Assembly (NCBI GenBank): GCA_037954325.1
Contig: JBBMNZ010000014.1
Span: 13,366,956 to 13,430,955, forward strand
Source of the DNA: Fistularia commersonii
Taxonomy: Eukaryota; Chordata; Actinopteri; Syngnathiformes; Fistulariidae
Length of the DNA stretch: 64,000 nt
Direction: 5' to 3'
How positions within the stretch are numbered: position 1 is the first letter of the stretch; each line of letters opens with the position of its first letter. Of the stretch, positions 49,122 to 61,640 are shown one piece after another. A program made the position numbers and the translations under genes. Below the pieces are notes generated by a model. It saw only the letters and a program-made list of their open reading frames with translations, was not told the DNA's origin and searched no databases.

Positions 49122-52100
49122 CCATGAAGTTTAATATTGTAGTTTAATACTAATTTTAACATTGTTAAAATTTACAGATACTCGGATTTAGTTGGAAATG
49201 GAAATGTAGTGATTTTAGATGCAATATCAGACAGGCATCAATGTTGACATCATACAGTCTTAAAATTTCATCCAGTGCAAGTGTTAGTTTTATAAAGAAT
49301 TTGAGAATGTTTTTTTCTTAGTTTTGCTAAGGGACATTCTGACATTTGAAATTATAGTTGTCATAACAAATGAAAAAAAAAACATCAACCAAATATTGAC
49401 ATATCAAAACTGGTGGCTATGTGCCTCTAGGGAATTCTTGATTTAGCAGTAAAAAGCCTACAATAATTGTAAAAAGATATTTTATGTCCGAACGGTCAAC
49501 TTCAGTTTTCTAAAAAAATATGCCACCCGGGAACATCTTGAGAGAATAATGGTTAGTTTTATTTATTCAAAAACATCTTGGTTTCTTTAAAAGTCAACAA
49601 TATTTACTGTTGCTTGAATCTGTAAAAAACATGTACATAAAAACTGAAAGTGCACTTGACAATTCCTATAGATCATTACGTACTACGCCAGGGAATTGCA
49701 AATATATTTCGGCTGTTGTAGCTTAACAAGTTGCAGTACGAAGCAATGTCTTATACGTTATTTACTTTATCTTGTCCTGTGCAGATAACCCATTTCATTT
49801 TTTTAAGGACCATTAGAGACAGAATCAAAGACTGACCACAATCTGTGTTGTGTACACTCAGGCAAGAACAGCAATAGAACAGCTGTAAGAAACAACAAAA
49901 GCAATCATTATGGGAAGCTAACATCACTATCATTACTATGTTTTTTAATTCATATGCTATCAGTAGGAGCAGCTGCAGCGGTCTAATGCTGACAGGCAGC
50001 CACTGTTGTCCCAAGAAGAAATGAAAATGGAGAATTCCAATTATAATACTATGGGATTTAAAAGTGAACAGTTGTCCTAAAGTAGGAAGTTTTACAGTGG
50101 ACTGCCAGATCCAGAGATACCCAGGACATTGTTAAAGTATATGAACTGTTACACGCTGGTAATGTTGGGCCCTCTTTGCTCCTCTCTGGAGAAGTAAGAA
50201 GAAAAACACGTGCAATCAGGAACTGATTATCAATTAATGTCAACAATGTATGCAAAACTGGTAATAACTATATTTGAAAAAAGAATTAAAAAAAAAAAAA
50301 AAAAGAATATTAAGAACAAAGAAGTAATAAAGTGAACACAGTTTATGAAATGGAAACTTATCAAATAAGTGATTTGAAATAAATATGGAAAATATAGACC
50401 AAGAGAAAAGATCCTAATATAGTGCACTGTGTTTGCATTTAATGTTTGCTGACTGACTGACTGAAATGCTGCTGAATTTTTCCCTCCATCTCTCCAGCCT
50501 GTCAGCGTTTTGACCGGGGCTGCTTCAGGTACTGAACTCTGCTGACACTGATGGTTGCACCATGCACATCCCAGGCACTCAGGCTGAAAACTCAACCTGG
50601 CATTTTCCTGGAGCTGAATGGGAGACAGGGGAGACAGAGCACTCTCGCACTGACAGGCAGGTCCAGAGCTTTACTTATGACAGAGTCATATCAAGGAAAC
50701 CAGTGGCCGTAAAAATCCTGAGGAGCTAATGGTGCTTGGAAACAATTACAGCAAAAATGTATTCTCAATCTTTGCTCTAAACTGCTCATGTCCTCAATTT
50801 CTCTTGCATTGGAAGATATTATGATTTTCATTTGCAATAAGCAAATAGATCTTCTCCAGGCAGGAGGTGTGTGAAATCATCTTGTTTGATGGATCATGAA
50901 AAAAAACCTGCAAGCCGTTTGATCGCACGAGACTTGACACATTCTCCGAGGGAAGAAACCATTCAGTTTGATGTACAATTTCCTCTGTAACTAAAAATAA
51001 ACAAAGAAGGGAGAACTGTTTAAGAAAGAAAAGTAACTTTACTGAAAGTAAGGAAAACTGAAAGCCTTAATCATAAAACTGTGTTTGCCAGCCAGCCATT
51101 CAAGGTCATGCACCGTATAGAAAAAAAATTACATTTATAATTATACTTCCTACAAATGTTCCATATGTACCTCACCTTCTCATTTCAGTTTGAGTCCGTT
51201 TTTGTGATTTTACTGAAGGAAGTATGGACTTTTCAGCAACATCTCAGAAGTTGATCCCCTCTGTTCATTGTCTTTCTTCTTTTTGGGGGGGTCATACTGA
51301 AGACCAAGCCAAACTGTGTCATAACAAGACCGCCCTGATTGAGTTAAAGTAAGGGGTCACAAAATCAGTTTTTGATTGTCTTGATTGAGAAATCAAGCAA
51401 AAGATGAACAACCTGGAACTGCAGCGCAGCGATCATTGATCACCGCCATTATCCAAACTGACAAGCGTCAAGCCCCACCTTACAGCTTTTAGAAGGCAGT
51501 TTTGAGTTCTCTACACCATAAAAGTCAGCACAAAATATATTCCAGATGTATTATTCCTGTTGCCAGATTTTACATTTCTCAGTCAGACATTTCTGTAAAA
51601 TAAATCACCTTCATGTTGTTTTGAAACTAAATTATACAAGGGGAAATTGAATGTTAGTTACTCTTGGGGTGAATATGTCCAGGGATGAAGCTGTGCTTGT
51701 GAAGTTTAGTGAGGGATGCTAGATTTAAAGAAAGGCTTATTCCAGTGAAGTCAGCTATATATCCTTTGTTTTGGGGAAAGAACTCACAAAGTTTCCATTT
51801 CCTAAAGCCAAAATAAAGGTAACATAGACCTGTGACCCCAAAATCCCTAAAGCTGGTTCAAATATTTTGACGATGCATAAATGGACTCAAATGCATTTCC
51901 AGACATGTTCTACAGTGTAGTAGAGGTGATGGGGCAAGCGGGGGAAACAGGATCGGCACTTATTTTACCCCTGGGGGAGACTTCAGGTCTGGGTTAGGTG
52001 TCAGGAGAACACGTGTGAGATACATTGGCTTTTACTGGTTGCCACATGTTAAGATGAGACAGCAAGGCTGAGTCAGAGATGAAGGAGGAAAATGCGACTT

Positions 52101-52394
52101 TTTTCTATCTCTGAACAGGTGACCAAGCTGACAAACTCGACCAAGACAATTGTATATTCAGTCATCCGGGCATAAGAGCTGGCCTTGGTTGTCGTAAACT
52201 GTGACCCAGCAGTAAGTTGACCCCACACCTAACCCTCTAGACATAAATAGTGTCAGTCACCCAGTGATCTTTAGCGTTCACCTTCACATGCAATTTGACA
52301 AGTTGGGACTGGAAAGGCCCGGTGTTTATGATGGTCTGGCTGAACACTGTGGATGGGAAAGGATGCCATTAGACTAGTTTACATTACAGTACAG
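49122..52394. other. Anonymous sequence
   Basis: No gene or mobile element is recognised. An A tract sits at 50287-50303. The part 50450-50640 is less AT-rich, with non-repetitive texture, and could be conserved, but no specific motif stands out. Confidence 0.5.
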
Positions 52395-52562
52395 CATTCA
52401 TTGATTCATTATCTACTGCTTATCCTGCACTTTGGGTTGCGGGGATGTTGGAGCATACCGCGGGTGTCATCGGGCGATAGGCAAGGTACCCCCTAGACCA
52501 GTCGCCGTTCAATTCTAGGACCACATATAGAGACAAACAACCATTCACTCTGTCGTCATTCA
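52395..52562 (-). mobile_element. SINE-like repeat, 3' end fragment
   Basis: Plus-strand view: ATTCATTGATTCATTATC, CTGCTTATCCTGCACTTTGG, then CCAGTCGCCGTTCAATTC and ACCACATATAGAGACAAAC. First of three pieces in under 1 kb. Confidence 0.75.
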
Positions 52563-52690
52563 TTCATTCATTGTCTATTCTTCTTGTAGTAAGGGTTCCA
52601 GGGATGCTCGCACCTATCCTAGTTGTGATTGGGCAAGAGGCTGGTAAACCCTGGACTTGATCCTAAGGAAACCCAGAAAGACACAGTTAG
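52556..52690 (-). mobile_element. SINE-like repeat, 3' end fragment
   Basis: Begins with CATTCATTCATTCATTGTC, continues GGGATGCTCGCACCTATCC and GATTGGGCAAGAGGCTGG. Same orientation as the preceding piece and directly adjoining it. Confidence 0.65.
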
Positions 52691-53117
52691 AAAACTGTAC
52701 ACAAGCCTGTTTGGATTCAATCAGGAATCTTCTTGCAGTGAAGGAGAACTGTTAATTTAATATTTGACACATTTTTGAAATCTAATTTGATATTTTGGAA
52801 GTCAACTCATGTACAACCTTTGGACAAAATTCCCCACTTTCATGATTCTTTCTTTTTAATATATAACAATACATGCCCATACTGAATTTACCAGCTCATT
52901 TTGATAGATGAAAAGTAAATCTCTTATCTATGAAAGTTCATGGTAGTTTCATGAACTAAATCAGGTTCTGAGGGTCAGGCCAAATTTATTTCACCTAATT
53001 CCTGAAGGCTAAAATCAACACAGTGTATTCACAGTGTGAACAGATAAACCCTTATCACCTGGTTTATATTGCAATCTTTATTTTTTTCATTGACATAAAT
53101 AAAGAGGCTGCAAGATC

Positions 53118-53312
53118 CCTTGTACAATTCCCACAGGGAGCCTTTCTGTGTGGAGTTTGCATCTTCTCCCTCTGTCTGTGTGTGTTACCTTTGGATTCTC
53201 CAGAACATCCAGAATGTGGGAATGGCTGTTTGTTGTTTGTATGTGGCCCTGCAATCAACTGGCGACCAGTCCCTTTGACCCTAAGTGGAGGATAAGTGGT
53301 AGACAATGAATG
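53118..53312 (+). mobile_element. SINE-like repeat, body and 3' end
   Basis: TCCCACAGGGAGCCTTTCTG, GTGTGGAGTTTGCATCTTCT, GGCCCTGCAATCAACTGGCG and a GGATAAGTGGTAGACAATGA end. It lacks the tRNA-like head but covers the rest, in the opposite orientation to its two neighbours. Confidence 0.8.
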
Positions 53313-54136
53313 ACAAATATAAGTCTAATGAACTTGATGCTGAAAGAAAAAAATCTGCTCAATAGACAAAATCTTCAGCCAGACAGGTCCTTTAACTTTT
53401 ATTTTATGAATTAGAAGATCTCTGAGTCATTGCTTTACTTCATATTTCATATTTTCCTTTTCCCTTTCCTTTTTCAAGACTTTCAAGTTAGTGCTGATCT
53501 TCCATTTTCATCTCCTCCTTTCCATGTTTGGTGTGGATTCTCTCTTTGTCTTTAACTTCAAACCCTCCTGCCTCTCCTGCACCCGATTTGGTCTTCCAGC
53601 ACACCATCTCTCAGGAGTTAATCACAGCATCTCCATCTTGCCACAGGGGAAATCTCCATCACTACTCCTTACTTCATCTGGAATTAATGCAGGATGTTGC
53701 AGAAGGGTGGGAAGAATCTGAGCTGCCAAGAATGGATATTAGCACTTGTAGAGGGCAGAGAGAGAGAAGTATGTACAGTACATTCACTCAGTACAGTGCA
53801 TCAATGCAAAATGGCACAGTACTGTAGTAATTCAATTCAGCAGTTTAAGAGAAAATATTACAGCATTTGGATGTGGAAGTTCTTTTCACAAGCAGCCATG
53901 GTGCTTTTAGAAAGGGAAAGAAATGGTGGCAACGCACAGAGGGCAGAATCTAGAAATTCATGTAAAGGCTTTCAGAAAAGCTGAAAGAGTGAATCAATGT
54001 AAAATGTAATAAATGTATGGGGTTGTCAATTTACATGTGTATGTACAAAGATAGAAAGTGTAAGGAAGAAGGTTAAATTTCAGCTATTTGGCCTTCTCCT
54101 TCTAACTTTTTCTTTTAATAATTTAGAAGCACAACC
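53313..54136. other. Anonymous sequence
   Basis: No gene is recognised. Overlapping plus frames at 53491-53984 have no domain features. Confidence 0.5.
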
Positions 54137-56770
54137 ACTAGTCTTTTTCTTTTCCTTTCGCCTTTTCCCTTCAGGGATCGTCACGGCAAATCAACCTTCT
54201 CCATCTAACCCTATTCTCTGTATCCTCCTCTCTTACACCAACTACCTTTATATTCTCCCTCACTACGTCCATAAAACTTGTCTTTGGTCTTCCTCGAGAC
54301 CTCCTGCCTGGCAGCTCCAACGCCAGCATCCCTCTACCAATACAATCACTATCCGTCCTCTGTACATGACCGAACCATCTCAGTCTGGCTTCTTTGACCT
54401 TATCTCTAAAAGATCTGTCCCTCTGATAGACGCATTCCTGATCCTATCCATCCAGGTCACCCCAAAAGAGAAACTTAGCATCTCCATCTAGGCGACCTCC
54501 AGCTCTGCCTCCTGTCTTTTCATCATTGTTAGTGTGTCTAGGCCTTACAGCATTGCTGTTTTTCACCACCCCCTGTCTTGTACACCTTTCCCTTCATTCT
54601 GGCTGATAGTCTTCTATTGCATAGTACCCCTGACACTTTTCTCCACCCATTCCAACCTACTTGAACCAATCTCTTCACCTCTTTTCCACACTCTCCATTG
54701 TACTGGACTATATACCCCACACACCTTGAATACCTGAATTCCTCCAACTTCTTGATCGCCACTCACTGTAGCCTCACGGTTTCACCCAGGTTCCTCTCAT
54801 TCACACACATATACTCTGTCTTGCTTCGACTAACTTTCATTCCTCTCCTTTCCAGCTCATACCTCTACCTCTCTAGATTTTTCTCAACCTGTTCTATGCT
54901 CTCACTACAGATCACAATGTCATCTGCAAACATTATGGTCTATGTTACCCCTACAGCACACCACACCACTGTCTCAGACTTAGCATACATGTCCTGCACG
55001 AGTTGAAGATACTTCTCTGCCACTCCAGATTTCCTCAGACAATATCAGAGCTCTTCTCTTGGCACCCTGTCATAAGCTTTTTCTAGATCTACAAAAACAA
55101 AATGCAGCACCCTCTGGCCATCTCTGTACTTTTCTATTAGCATTCTTAAAGTAAATACTGCATCTGTAGTACTTTTTCAAGGAATGAAGCCATACTGCTG
55201 TTCACAAATGCTTACTTCTGCTCTCAGTCTAGTTTCCACTATTCTTTCCCATAATGTCATTGCTCATCAATTTTATCCCTCTATAGTTGCCGCAATTCAG
55301 CACATCCCCCCTTACTCTTAACACCTCGCACCATCACGCTTCGTCTCCATTCTTCAGGCACTCTCACTCTCTAAAATCCTGATGAATAATCGAGTCAGAA
55401 AATCTACCACTGCCTCTCCTTGACACTTTCACAGCTTCACGGGTATATCATCAGGACCACCTGCTTTTCCAGTCTTCATCCTCTTCAATGCCTTCCTCAC
55501 TTCACTATTACTAATTTGTGCTACTTTGTGGTCTACGATAGTCACCCCTTCTAACCTTGCCTCTCTTTCATTTTCCCCATTCATCAGCTCTTCAAAGTAC
55601 TATTTCCATCTTCCCATCACTCTTCTAGCATCTGTCAATGCGTTTCCCTCTTTAACCTTAATCACACGGACCTGTTATACATCCTTTCCATCATTATTTC
55701 TCTGTTTCACCAACCTGTATAGATCATTCTCACCCTCCTTACTATCCAACCGAGCATACAAGTTATCATACGCCCTTTGTTTTGCCTTTGCTACCTCTAT
55801 CTTTACCTTACGTTGTATCACCCTGTACTCCTGTCTGTTCTCTTCAGTCCTCTCGGTGTCACACTTCTTCTTTGCTAACCACTTTCTCTGTATATACTCC
55901 TGTACTTCCTCATTCCACCACCAAGTCTCCTTATCTACTTTCCTTCCAGATGACACACCAAGCACTCTTCTACCTGTCTCCCTGATAACAATAGCTGTTG
56001 TGGTCCAATCATCTGGAAGCTCACCCTGACCACCCAGACCCTTTCTTAACTCCTCCCTGAAAACCATACAACACTCCTCCCTTTTCAGCTGCCACCCCTT
56101 TGTCGTCTTCATCTTCCTTGTCACCAGTCATCCTACAAACCACCATCCCACACTGTCTGGCTACACTCCCACCTACAACTACTTTGCAGCCACTGATCTC
56201 TTTCAGGTTACCTCGTCTATACAAGATGTAGTCTACCTGCTGCTCCTACCTCTGCTCTAAGTACCTCTGCTCATAAGTTAACCTATGTTCCTGTTTTTTT
56301 GGAAAAAGGTGTTCACTACATTCATTCCCTCCTTTTTGCAACACAATATATCCACCTTCCTTTTCTGCATCATGTCGACCAACTCTTGACTTTTTCTTGT
56401 CATAGTCCCGATATTCAAAGTCCCTACTCTCAGTCCCAGACTCTTGGCTTTCCTCTTCTCTCTCTGCTTCCGAACATGCCATCCTCCTATCCTTCTTTGA
56501 CCTATTGTAGCCCAGTTTCCATTGGTACAGTGTAGGTCATCCGTACCAATGATGATCATTGTTAGCCTTGGCCTCCACTGATTTGGTATGAGATTATTAG
56601 GCTTGATTTGCATGTTTAGTTATAGCAAATGTTTTATGCAAAAGATTACTCCTGACACAACCCACTGTATTCATCCAGGCTTGGGACCACCTCAGGGGGA
56701 CACTGGCCTGTGCCCCCCCTGTGGCTGGCTCAGGGAAACACTGGCCCGTGGTGCACTCAGGCTGAATTAA
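54137..56770 (-). mobile_element. RTE-clade LINE, longest copy (D)
   Basis: This minus-strand element spans both family ends. The 5' end near 56665-56770 contains the GCTTGGGACCACCTCAGG leader on the plus strand. The coding part starts with LRVGTLNIGTMTRKSQELVD (endonuclease N-terminus, around 56420) and then jumps, by a deletion of most of the endonuclease near 56285, to a segment reading KVDKETWWWNEEVQEYIQRK. RT follows, and then the C-terminal DRIRNEY-type part and the 3' tail at 54140-54190 (TCCCTTCAGGGATCGTCACG). The catalytic FADD is still legible near 54920 (GTCATCTGCAAACATTATGG on the plus strand). Stops and frameshifts are numerous. Of the five copies in this window it is the one that best defines the family. 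Confidence 0.88.
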
Positions 56771-57256
56771 TTTATAAGACAAATTAAGAGGCTGAATTAT
56801 ACCTAAATTGTTAGGGTTTGCCTTACAGCAGTCATGCACTGAGGACACAGTAATGGGCGGTCTGTTGCTGGACAATAAGTAAACTTGTTTTTTCTAACCC
56901 TCTCGATTGACGCAGTGTCTGGAGTTGCATTGGGGTTCGTATACACACTGTGAAACGTAACAAATCTTGACTATCAAATGGTAAACAGTTTTCAGAACAA
57001 AGGTAAGGGATATCATGGGATATCACTTTAATTTTATTTCCACATGCCCATAAGCCCAGTATTCTTCATCTGAGAAGCCAGGAAGATGATCATGGTCTTA
57101 TTTTTATTGTGGTGATGCTTTTTCAGAACAGACAATTGCATTCACAGGCTTTTTGAAAATAAAACCTTAAACTTTTAGTGTCAGTGATGTAGCTTCAGGG
57201 AGGCACAAGTCAATGTCCCTCTGATCTGGTCCCAAGTCCAAACAAATACAAAGGAT
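56771..57256. other. Spacer between two head-to-head LINEs
   Basis: No gene recognised. Only about 490 bp separates the 5' ends of the two LINE copies. It contains no obvious promoter motif or repeat. Confidence 0.5.
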
Positions 57257-58858
57257 TGTATCAGGAAGGGCATCCGGCATAAAACTTGTGTCAAAACAAG
57301 ATATGTGAACCGAATCAATGAATCTCACACTGCATTAGTCAAGACCCAGGTTAACAACGACGGCCACTGATGCCGATAATCTACAGGGTACCACTGGAAA
57401 TCGGGCAACTGTGGGTTGAAGGAGAGGAGGGAGGCATGTGCAGAAGCAGGAAGAGAAGAGGAAAGGCAAGAGTCTAGGGCTGATATTGGGGACTTTAAAT
57501 ATTCGAATGTTGACAGGAAAAGCTAGAGAGTTGGTTTACATGATGCAGAGACGATGGTGGTAGACTTTGCAAAAATGATGGAAATAGCTGTCGTGAATAC
57601 TTTTTTTTCCCAGAAAAGGCAGGTACATAGTGTAACTTATAAGAGCGGTGATGGAATGAGGAAGTACAGGAGTATATACAGAGAAAGTGGTTAGCAAAGA
57701 AGAAGTGTGACACTTAGAGGACTGAAGAGAACAGACAGGCGTACAGGGTGATACAACGTAAGGTAAAGATAGAGGTAGCAAAGGCAAAACAAAGGGCGTA
57801 TGATAACTTGTATGCTCGGTTGGATAGTAAGGAGGGTTAGAATGATCTATACAGGTTGGTGAAACAGAGAGATAATGATGGAAAGGATGTACAACAGGTC
57901 CGTATGATGTGGTTTTCAGGGAGGAGTTGAGAAAGGCTCTCGGTGGTCAGGGAAGGAAAGACATAATGGAGACCCGGTGGTGGAATGAAGAACTGCAGGA
58001 GTATATCCAGAGAAAGTTGTTTGAAAAGAATTGGGGCACTGAGGGGACTGAAGAGAATAGACAGGAGGTAGAGGAGGTAGAGATAGAGGTTTCAAAGGGC
58101 AAACAAAGGTAGGAGAGAATGATTTTTATAGGCTGGTAAAACAGAGAGATGAAGATCGAAAGGATGTACAGCATGTTTGGGTGTTTTAGAATAGAGAGGG
58201 AAATGTATTGACAGATTTAGAAACGATGTGATGAAGAGATGGAAAGAATACTTTTAAGAGCACATGAATGATGAAAATGAAAGAGAGGGAAGGCTAGAAG
58301 AGATGACTATTGCGGACCACGAAATAGTAGAGATTAGTAAAGGTGAAGTGAGGATGGCATTGAAGAGGATGAAGAGTGGGAAGACAGTTTGCACTTGCCA
58401 TACAATGAAGTTATGGAAAAGAGTAGTGAAAACTAGACTGTGAGCAGAAGTCAGCATTCGTGAGCAGCAGTATGGTTATGCCCAGAAAGATGCAGTCTAT
58501 GCTTTGAGAACGCTCGTAATGAAGTACAGAGATGGCCAGAGGGAGCTGCATTGTGCTTTCGTAGACCACGAAAAAGCATACAAGGGAATGCTAAGAGAGA
58601 GCAGAGATGAAGATATTGAGGTTCTCTTTGGGAGTGATGAGGATGTTTGTTGTTTTGGAGATAAGGTCAAAGAGGCCAGTTTGAGATGATTCGGTCATCT
58701 ACAGAGGAGGGATAGTAAATATATTGGTAGAGGGATGCTGGGATTGGAGCTGCGAGACAGGATGTCTATAGGAAGACCAAAGAGTAGAGTTATTGATGTA
58801 TTGAAAGAGGACATGAAGTTAGTCTGTGTGAGAAGAGGATACAGAGAATAGGGTTAGA
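57257..58858 (+). mobile_element. RTE-clade LINE, decayed copy E
   Basis: Plus strand, beginning with the family leader AGGAAGGGCATCCGGCATAA. A GGGACTTTAAATATTCGAAT endonuclease start follows, then a deletion to the linker (RVYDNLYARLDSKEG-like, about 57800). Next comes RT finger sequence reading ALRTLVMKYRDGQRELHCAF and VDHEKAY (58500-58580). A further deletion fuses the sequence just after RT motif A to the C-terminal part (RRDSKYIGRGMLGLELRD), so motif B and FADD are gone. It ends at AGAATAGGGTTAGA, just short of the usual 3' tail. Confidence 0.85.
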
Positions 58859-59214
58859 CATTTTTTACATTTTTATTGTTGACTTTTTGTCCCTTGCCCT
58901 TTGCACCTCATCATTTATTTGAGAAAAACAAACAAAAAAAAAAACTCAAGTCATGCATTTGGGTTTTTATACCTGCTCAGTCGTGTCAATTGGACTGTGG
59001 CCTAGGCCTGAGAGAACAGAAAGCAAGTACATGTTCATTTTCAAAAGAGGTTGGACTAATTTTCAAAACTAAAGAGGAAATTGGTGTGCAGATTAACGAG
59101 TGTCTTAGATGTACCTGATTCGATGGTATGTCACATACTCAAAACAATTCCCAAGTGTGGTTACAAAAATGTTTAAGCAAGAAAAAGGCTGGGTAGACAA
59201 TGATGTTAAATGGA
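58859..59214. other. Anonymous spacer
   Basis: No element recognised between LINE copy E and the Penelope-like element. An A tract of ten lies at 58935-58944. Confidence 0.45.
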
Positions 59215-60475
59215 TATAACAGCCCAGTGGAGGTTCTACATCATCCAGGTCATGGTGAATTCTTGTCAAAATATGTTTGTTGTGGCAACTGGACTTGAAT
59301 TTCTTCACTTAAAGATAATTTCACCCTTCATCCAAGAGGCTTCTTCAGTTGGAATGACCTGTAAGGAGTTTCTGAATGTAATCGCCAGGGTTTAGGGTGG
59401 GCCTAGGTTATGGTGGCTAGTTATTTAGATAGAAGAGTTGATGGCAGAAACTAGGTCTAAGGGGGCTGTCAGACTGACAAGGTCTTGTTCGCTGGGGACA
59501 AAGGAGCAACTTTGTGGGATTATCTGGATTGGAATGTGAAAAGCTAAAGCAAAGTAAAGCAAGCATGTAACTTCCACATGAGCCTGTGGAGGTTACATGT
59601 GGTTCTGGTGGGGAATCTTTCTTGGTTGTTCGAATGTTGCAGATGGGCCTTCTCTGTGTGTGCAAATCCGTTTTGGTATTGATCCCAGTACACTGTTATT
59701 TGTTTGTGAAAGGTTATGTCAGAGGCCCCCTCTTCTGTTCAAAAAAATTTTTTTTTTTTTTTGGACAAAGGTGGCTTCTTAGACCCCTTTCTTGGTTAAT
59801 CTATCTTCTCTGGCTAGAATACAGACATTGCTGTCTTCAAACGAATGGCCCTTGTCCTTCAGGTGTAGGTAGACTGCAGAGTGTTGTCCTGAAGTGGTGG
59901 CTCTCCTGTGTTGGGCCATCCATTTTTCCAGAGGTTGTTTGGTCTCCCTGATGTAGACACCATCACAATCCTCAGTGCAAGTGACAGCATACACCACATC
60001 CTGGACCTTGTGCCTGGTTGTTTTGTCCTTGGGGTTAACCAGCTTTTGTCTCAGGGTGATATGGGGTTTGAAATTTACCAGTATATGGTGTTTGTTGCAC
60101 ACCCTTTAGAGTTCTTCCAAAACACCAGCAACATATGGTATGGTGATATTCTTTTGTTTGCTGTTTTCCTCCTGTTCTATGTTCCTGCATCTAGTTGTTT
60201 CCGATACGGCAAAGGCCCAATTAGGGGAGCCACAGGATCTTTCGGATTTCCTAATAGGCTGTACCTCGGTCCCGCTGCCTTTGGCAGTTGGTGAGATGTT
60301 CTTGGCCCAGCGGTGTAGAGTTCTGATTGCTCACAGTTTGTGCTTAAGGGGGTGGTGTGAGTCGAAAAGTAAATACTGGTTGCTGTGTGTTGGTTTCCTG
60401 TAAATCTTGATGTCATCAAGATGTATATTGTCATTTGATTGGGACAGACAAGGTCCGTTCAATAGATTGTTTCTC
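59215..60475 (-). mobile_element. Penelope-like element, 3' half with RT end and GIY-YIG domain
   Basis: The minus strand first reads the end of the RT: DDIKIYRKPTHSNQYLLFDS, then HHPLKHKL with an in-frame TGA at 60331-60333. Further along, 59779-60102 encodes the GIY-YIG endonuclease: QDVVYAVTCTEDCDGVYIRE, TKQPLEKWMAQHRRATTSGQ and HLKDKGHSFEDSNV. In GIY-YIG terms the Y-x-V and Y-I-x-E strands are present. A variable C-terminal linker follows. The 3' untranslated part contains GAAGAAGCCTCTTGGATGAA (minus strand, about 59324-59343), a sequence landmark of teleost Penelope-like copies. The 5' part of the RT is missing, so the copy is truncated and inactive. A poly-T run at 59748-59762 interrupts the linker. 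PLEs are a retroelement class separate from LINEs and LTR elements. Confidence 0.88.
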
Positions 60476-61267
60476 AGATAATGAAGGATTCAATAGTTAA
60501 CTGGTTTGATTAGCACTGGCGCTTTAAGCCTGACAGTATTTTCATTAAATCCTGCTTGCAGAAAAAAAGAAAATAGGATTTCTCATGCTTATGGATGTTA
60601 ATTATGTTGCTCGTAAGTACTTTTTTGCCTCTCAGTAAAATTCATACAGGCTGTCACAAATGTTGCTAGATGACTGCAACAACTCCTTTTCTAATAAAAG
60701 GAGTTCTTTTTTTTTTGCAATAGTGGTGCTGATTTGTAGACAAAACTGTTAAGATAATTTGCAGTCATTCAAATAATACTTTACAATAAAAGTAGTTTGT
60801 TTGTCCGTTGTGAGTGATATCAAACTGCTCACAAGCCTGCAAAGATATTTCCCAGGTTGAGGCCTTTTTGTCTGTTCTGAATATGCGTTTTTCAAAATTG
60901 TGTTCCCAGGTTTGTTTTGAGTGAATGAGAATGTTCTTTACCAGCTCTATACCATAGTGTTGTGGCACACAGCACATCGTACCAGATTTTGTCTCCCAAT
61001 CTACCTGGAGAGTTTTCCCTGATATCATGTTTTTTGAGTCACTTTGAAAAAATATTGGTTGTCAATCATAACTCACACAGTCACAATACACATCATAAGA
61101 TGAGGTCACAGCCCACATTATGAACACTCAACTTAGTTGTAATGTCAAAAATGTACGTAATGCTTGGAAAGACTCAACAGTCTTTCCAGTATCAGACCAG
61201 TAGTATTTGAGAACTCTGTTGATGCTGCAACCTCTCCTATATAGTTGTATGCAGCATCTTTAAAGTA

Positions 61268-61640
61268 TTGTTTGCCGGAACAGTCTGTCTACCTTTTCAC
61301 TGCTCAAGCGGACTAGAACTGAGCTTGACCCACATAATCAGATACAGGATGAATAATGAAAGCACTAACCCCAACCTAGCCATCCGCAGAGACAGCAGCC
61401 AACCTTTAGACCCGTCAAGGATCCTGTCAGCCAGCAAGCCCACCAATGCAGCTGACTTCAAGATCAACAAGCAGGCCTGTTGGTCAGAAATCCAGTCAGT
61501 CAAGCACTTCTTTCCGAGCGACACCACTCTCTCTTCACCCTCACTTGTCTGCAACACACCCCTGTGACCCCCCTGTACCGACCTTCACCAGCCACACTCC
61601 CACCCAGCACACCCCCATTTTCCCTTGTCTTCATCTTCCT
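61268..61640 (+). other. Unrecognised open block
   Basis: A 99-codon plus-strand frame (61268-61567) includes RYRMNNESTNPNLAIRRDSS and ILSASKPTNAADFKINKQAC. The composition is less biased than in the surrounding frames, and the DNA is richer in C. I do not recognise a domain. It could be part of a retroelement ORF or an old pseudogene; no acceptor or donor clearly frames it. Confidence 0.2.

Noticed and set aside
55526..56029. 167-codon plus-strand frame
   Set aside because: Antisense to LINE copy D; the minus strand carries the matching element protein.
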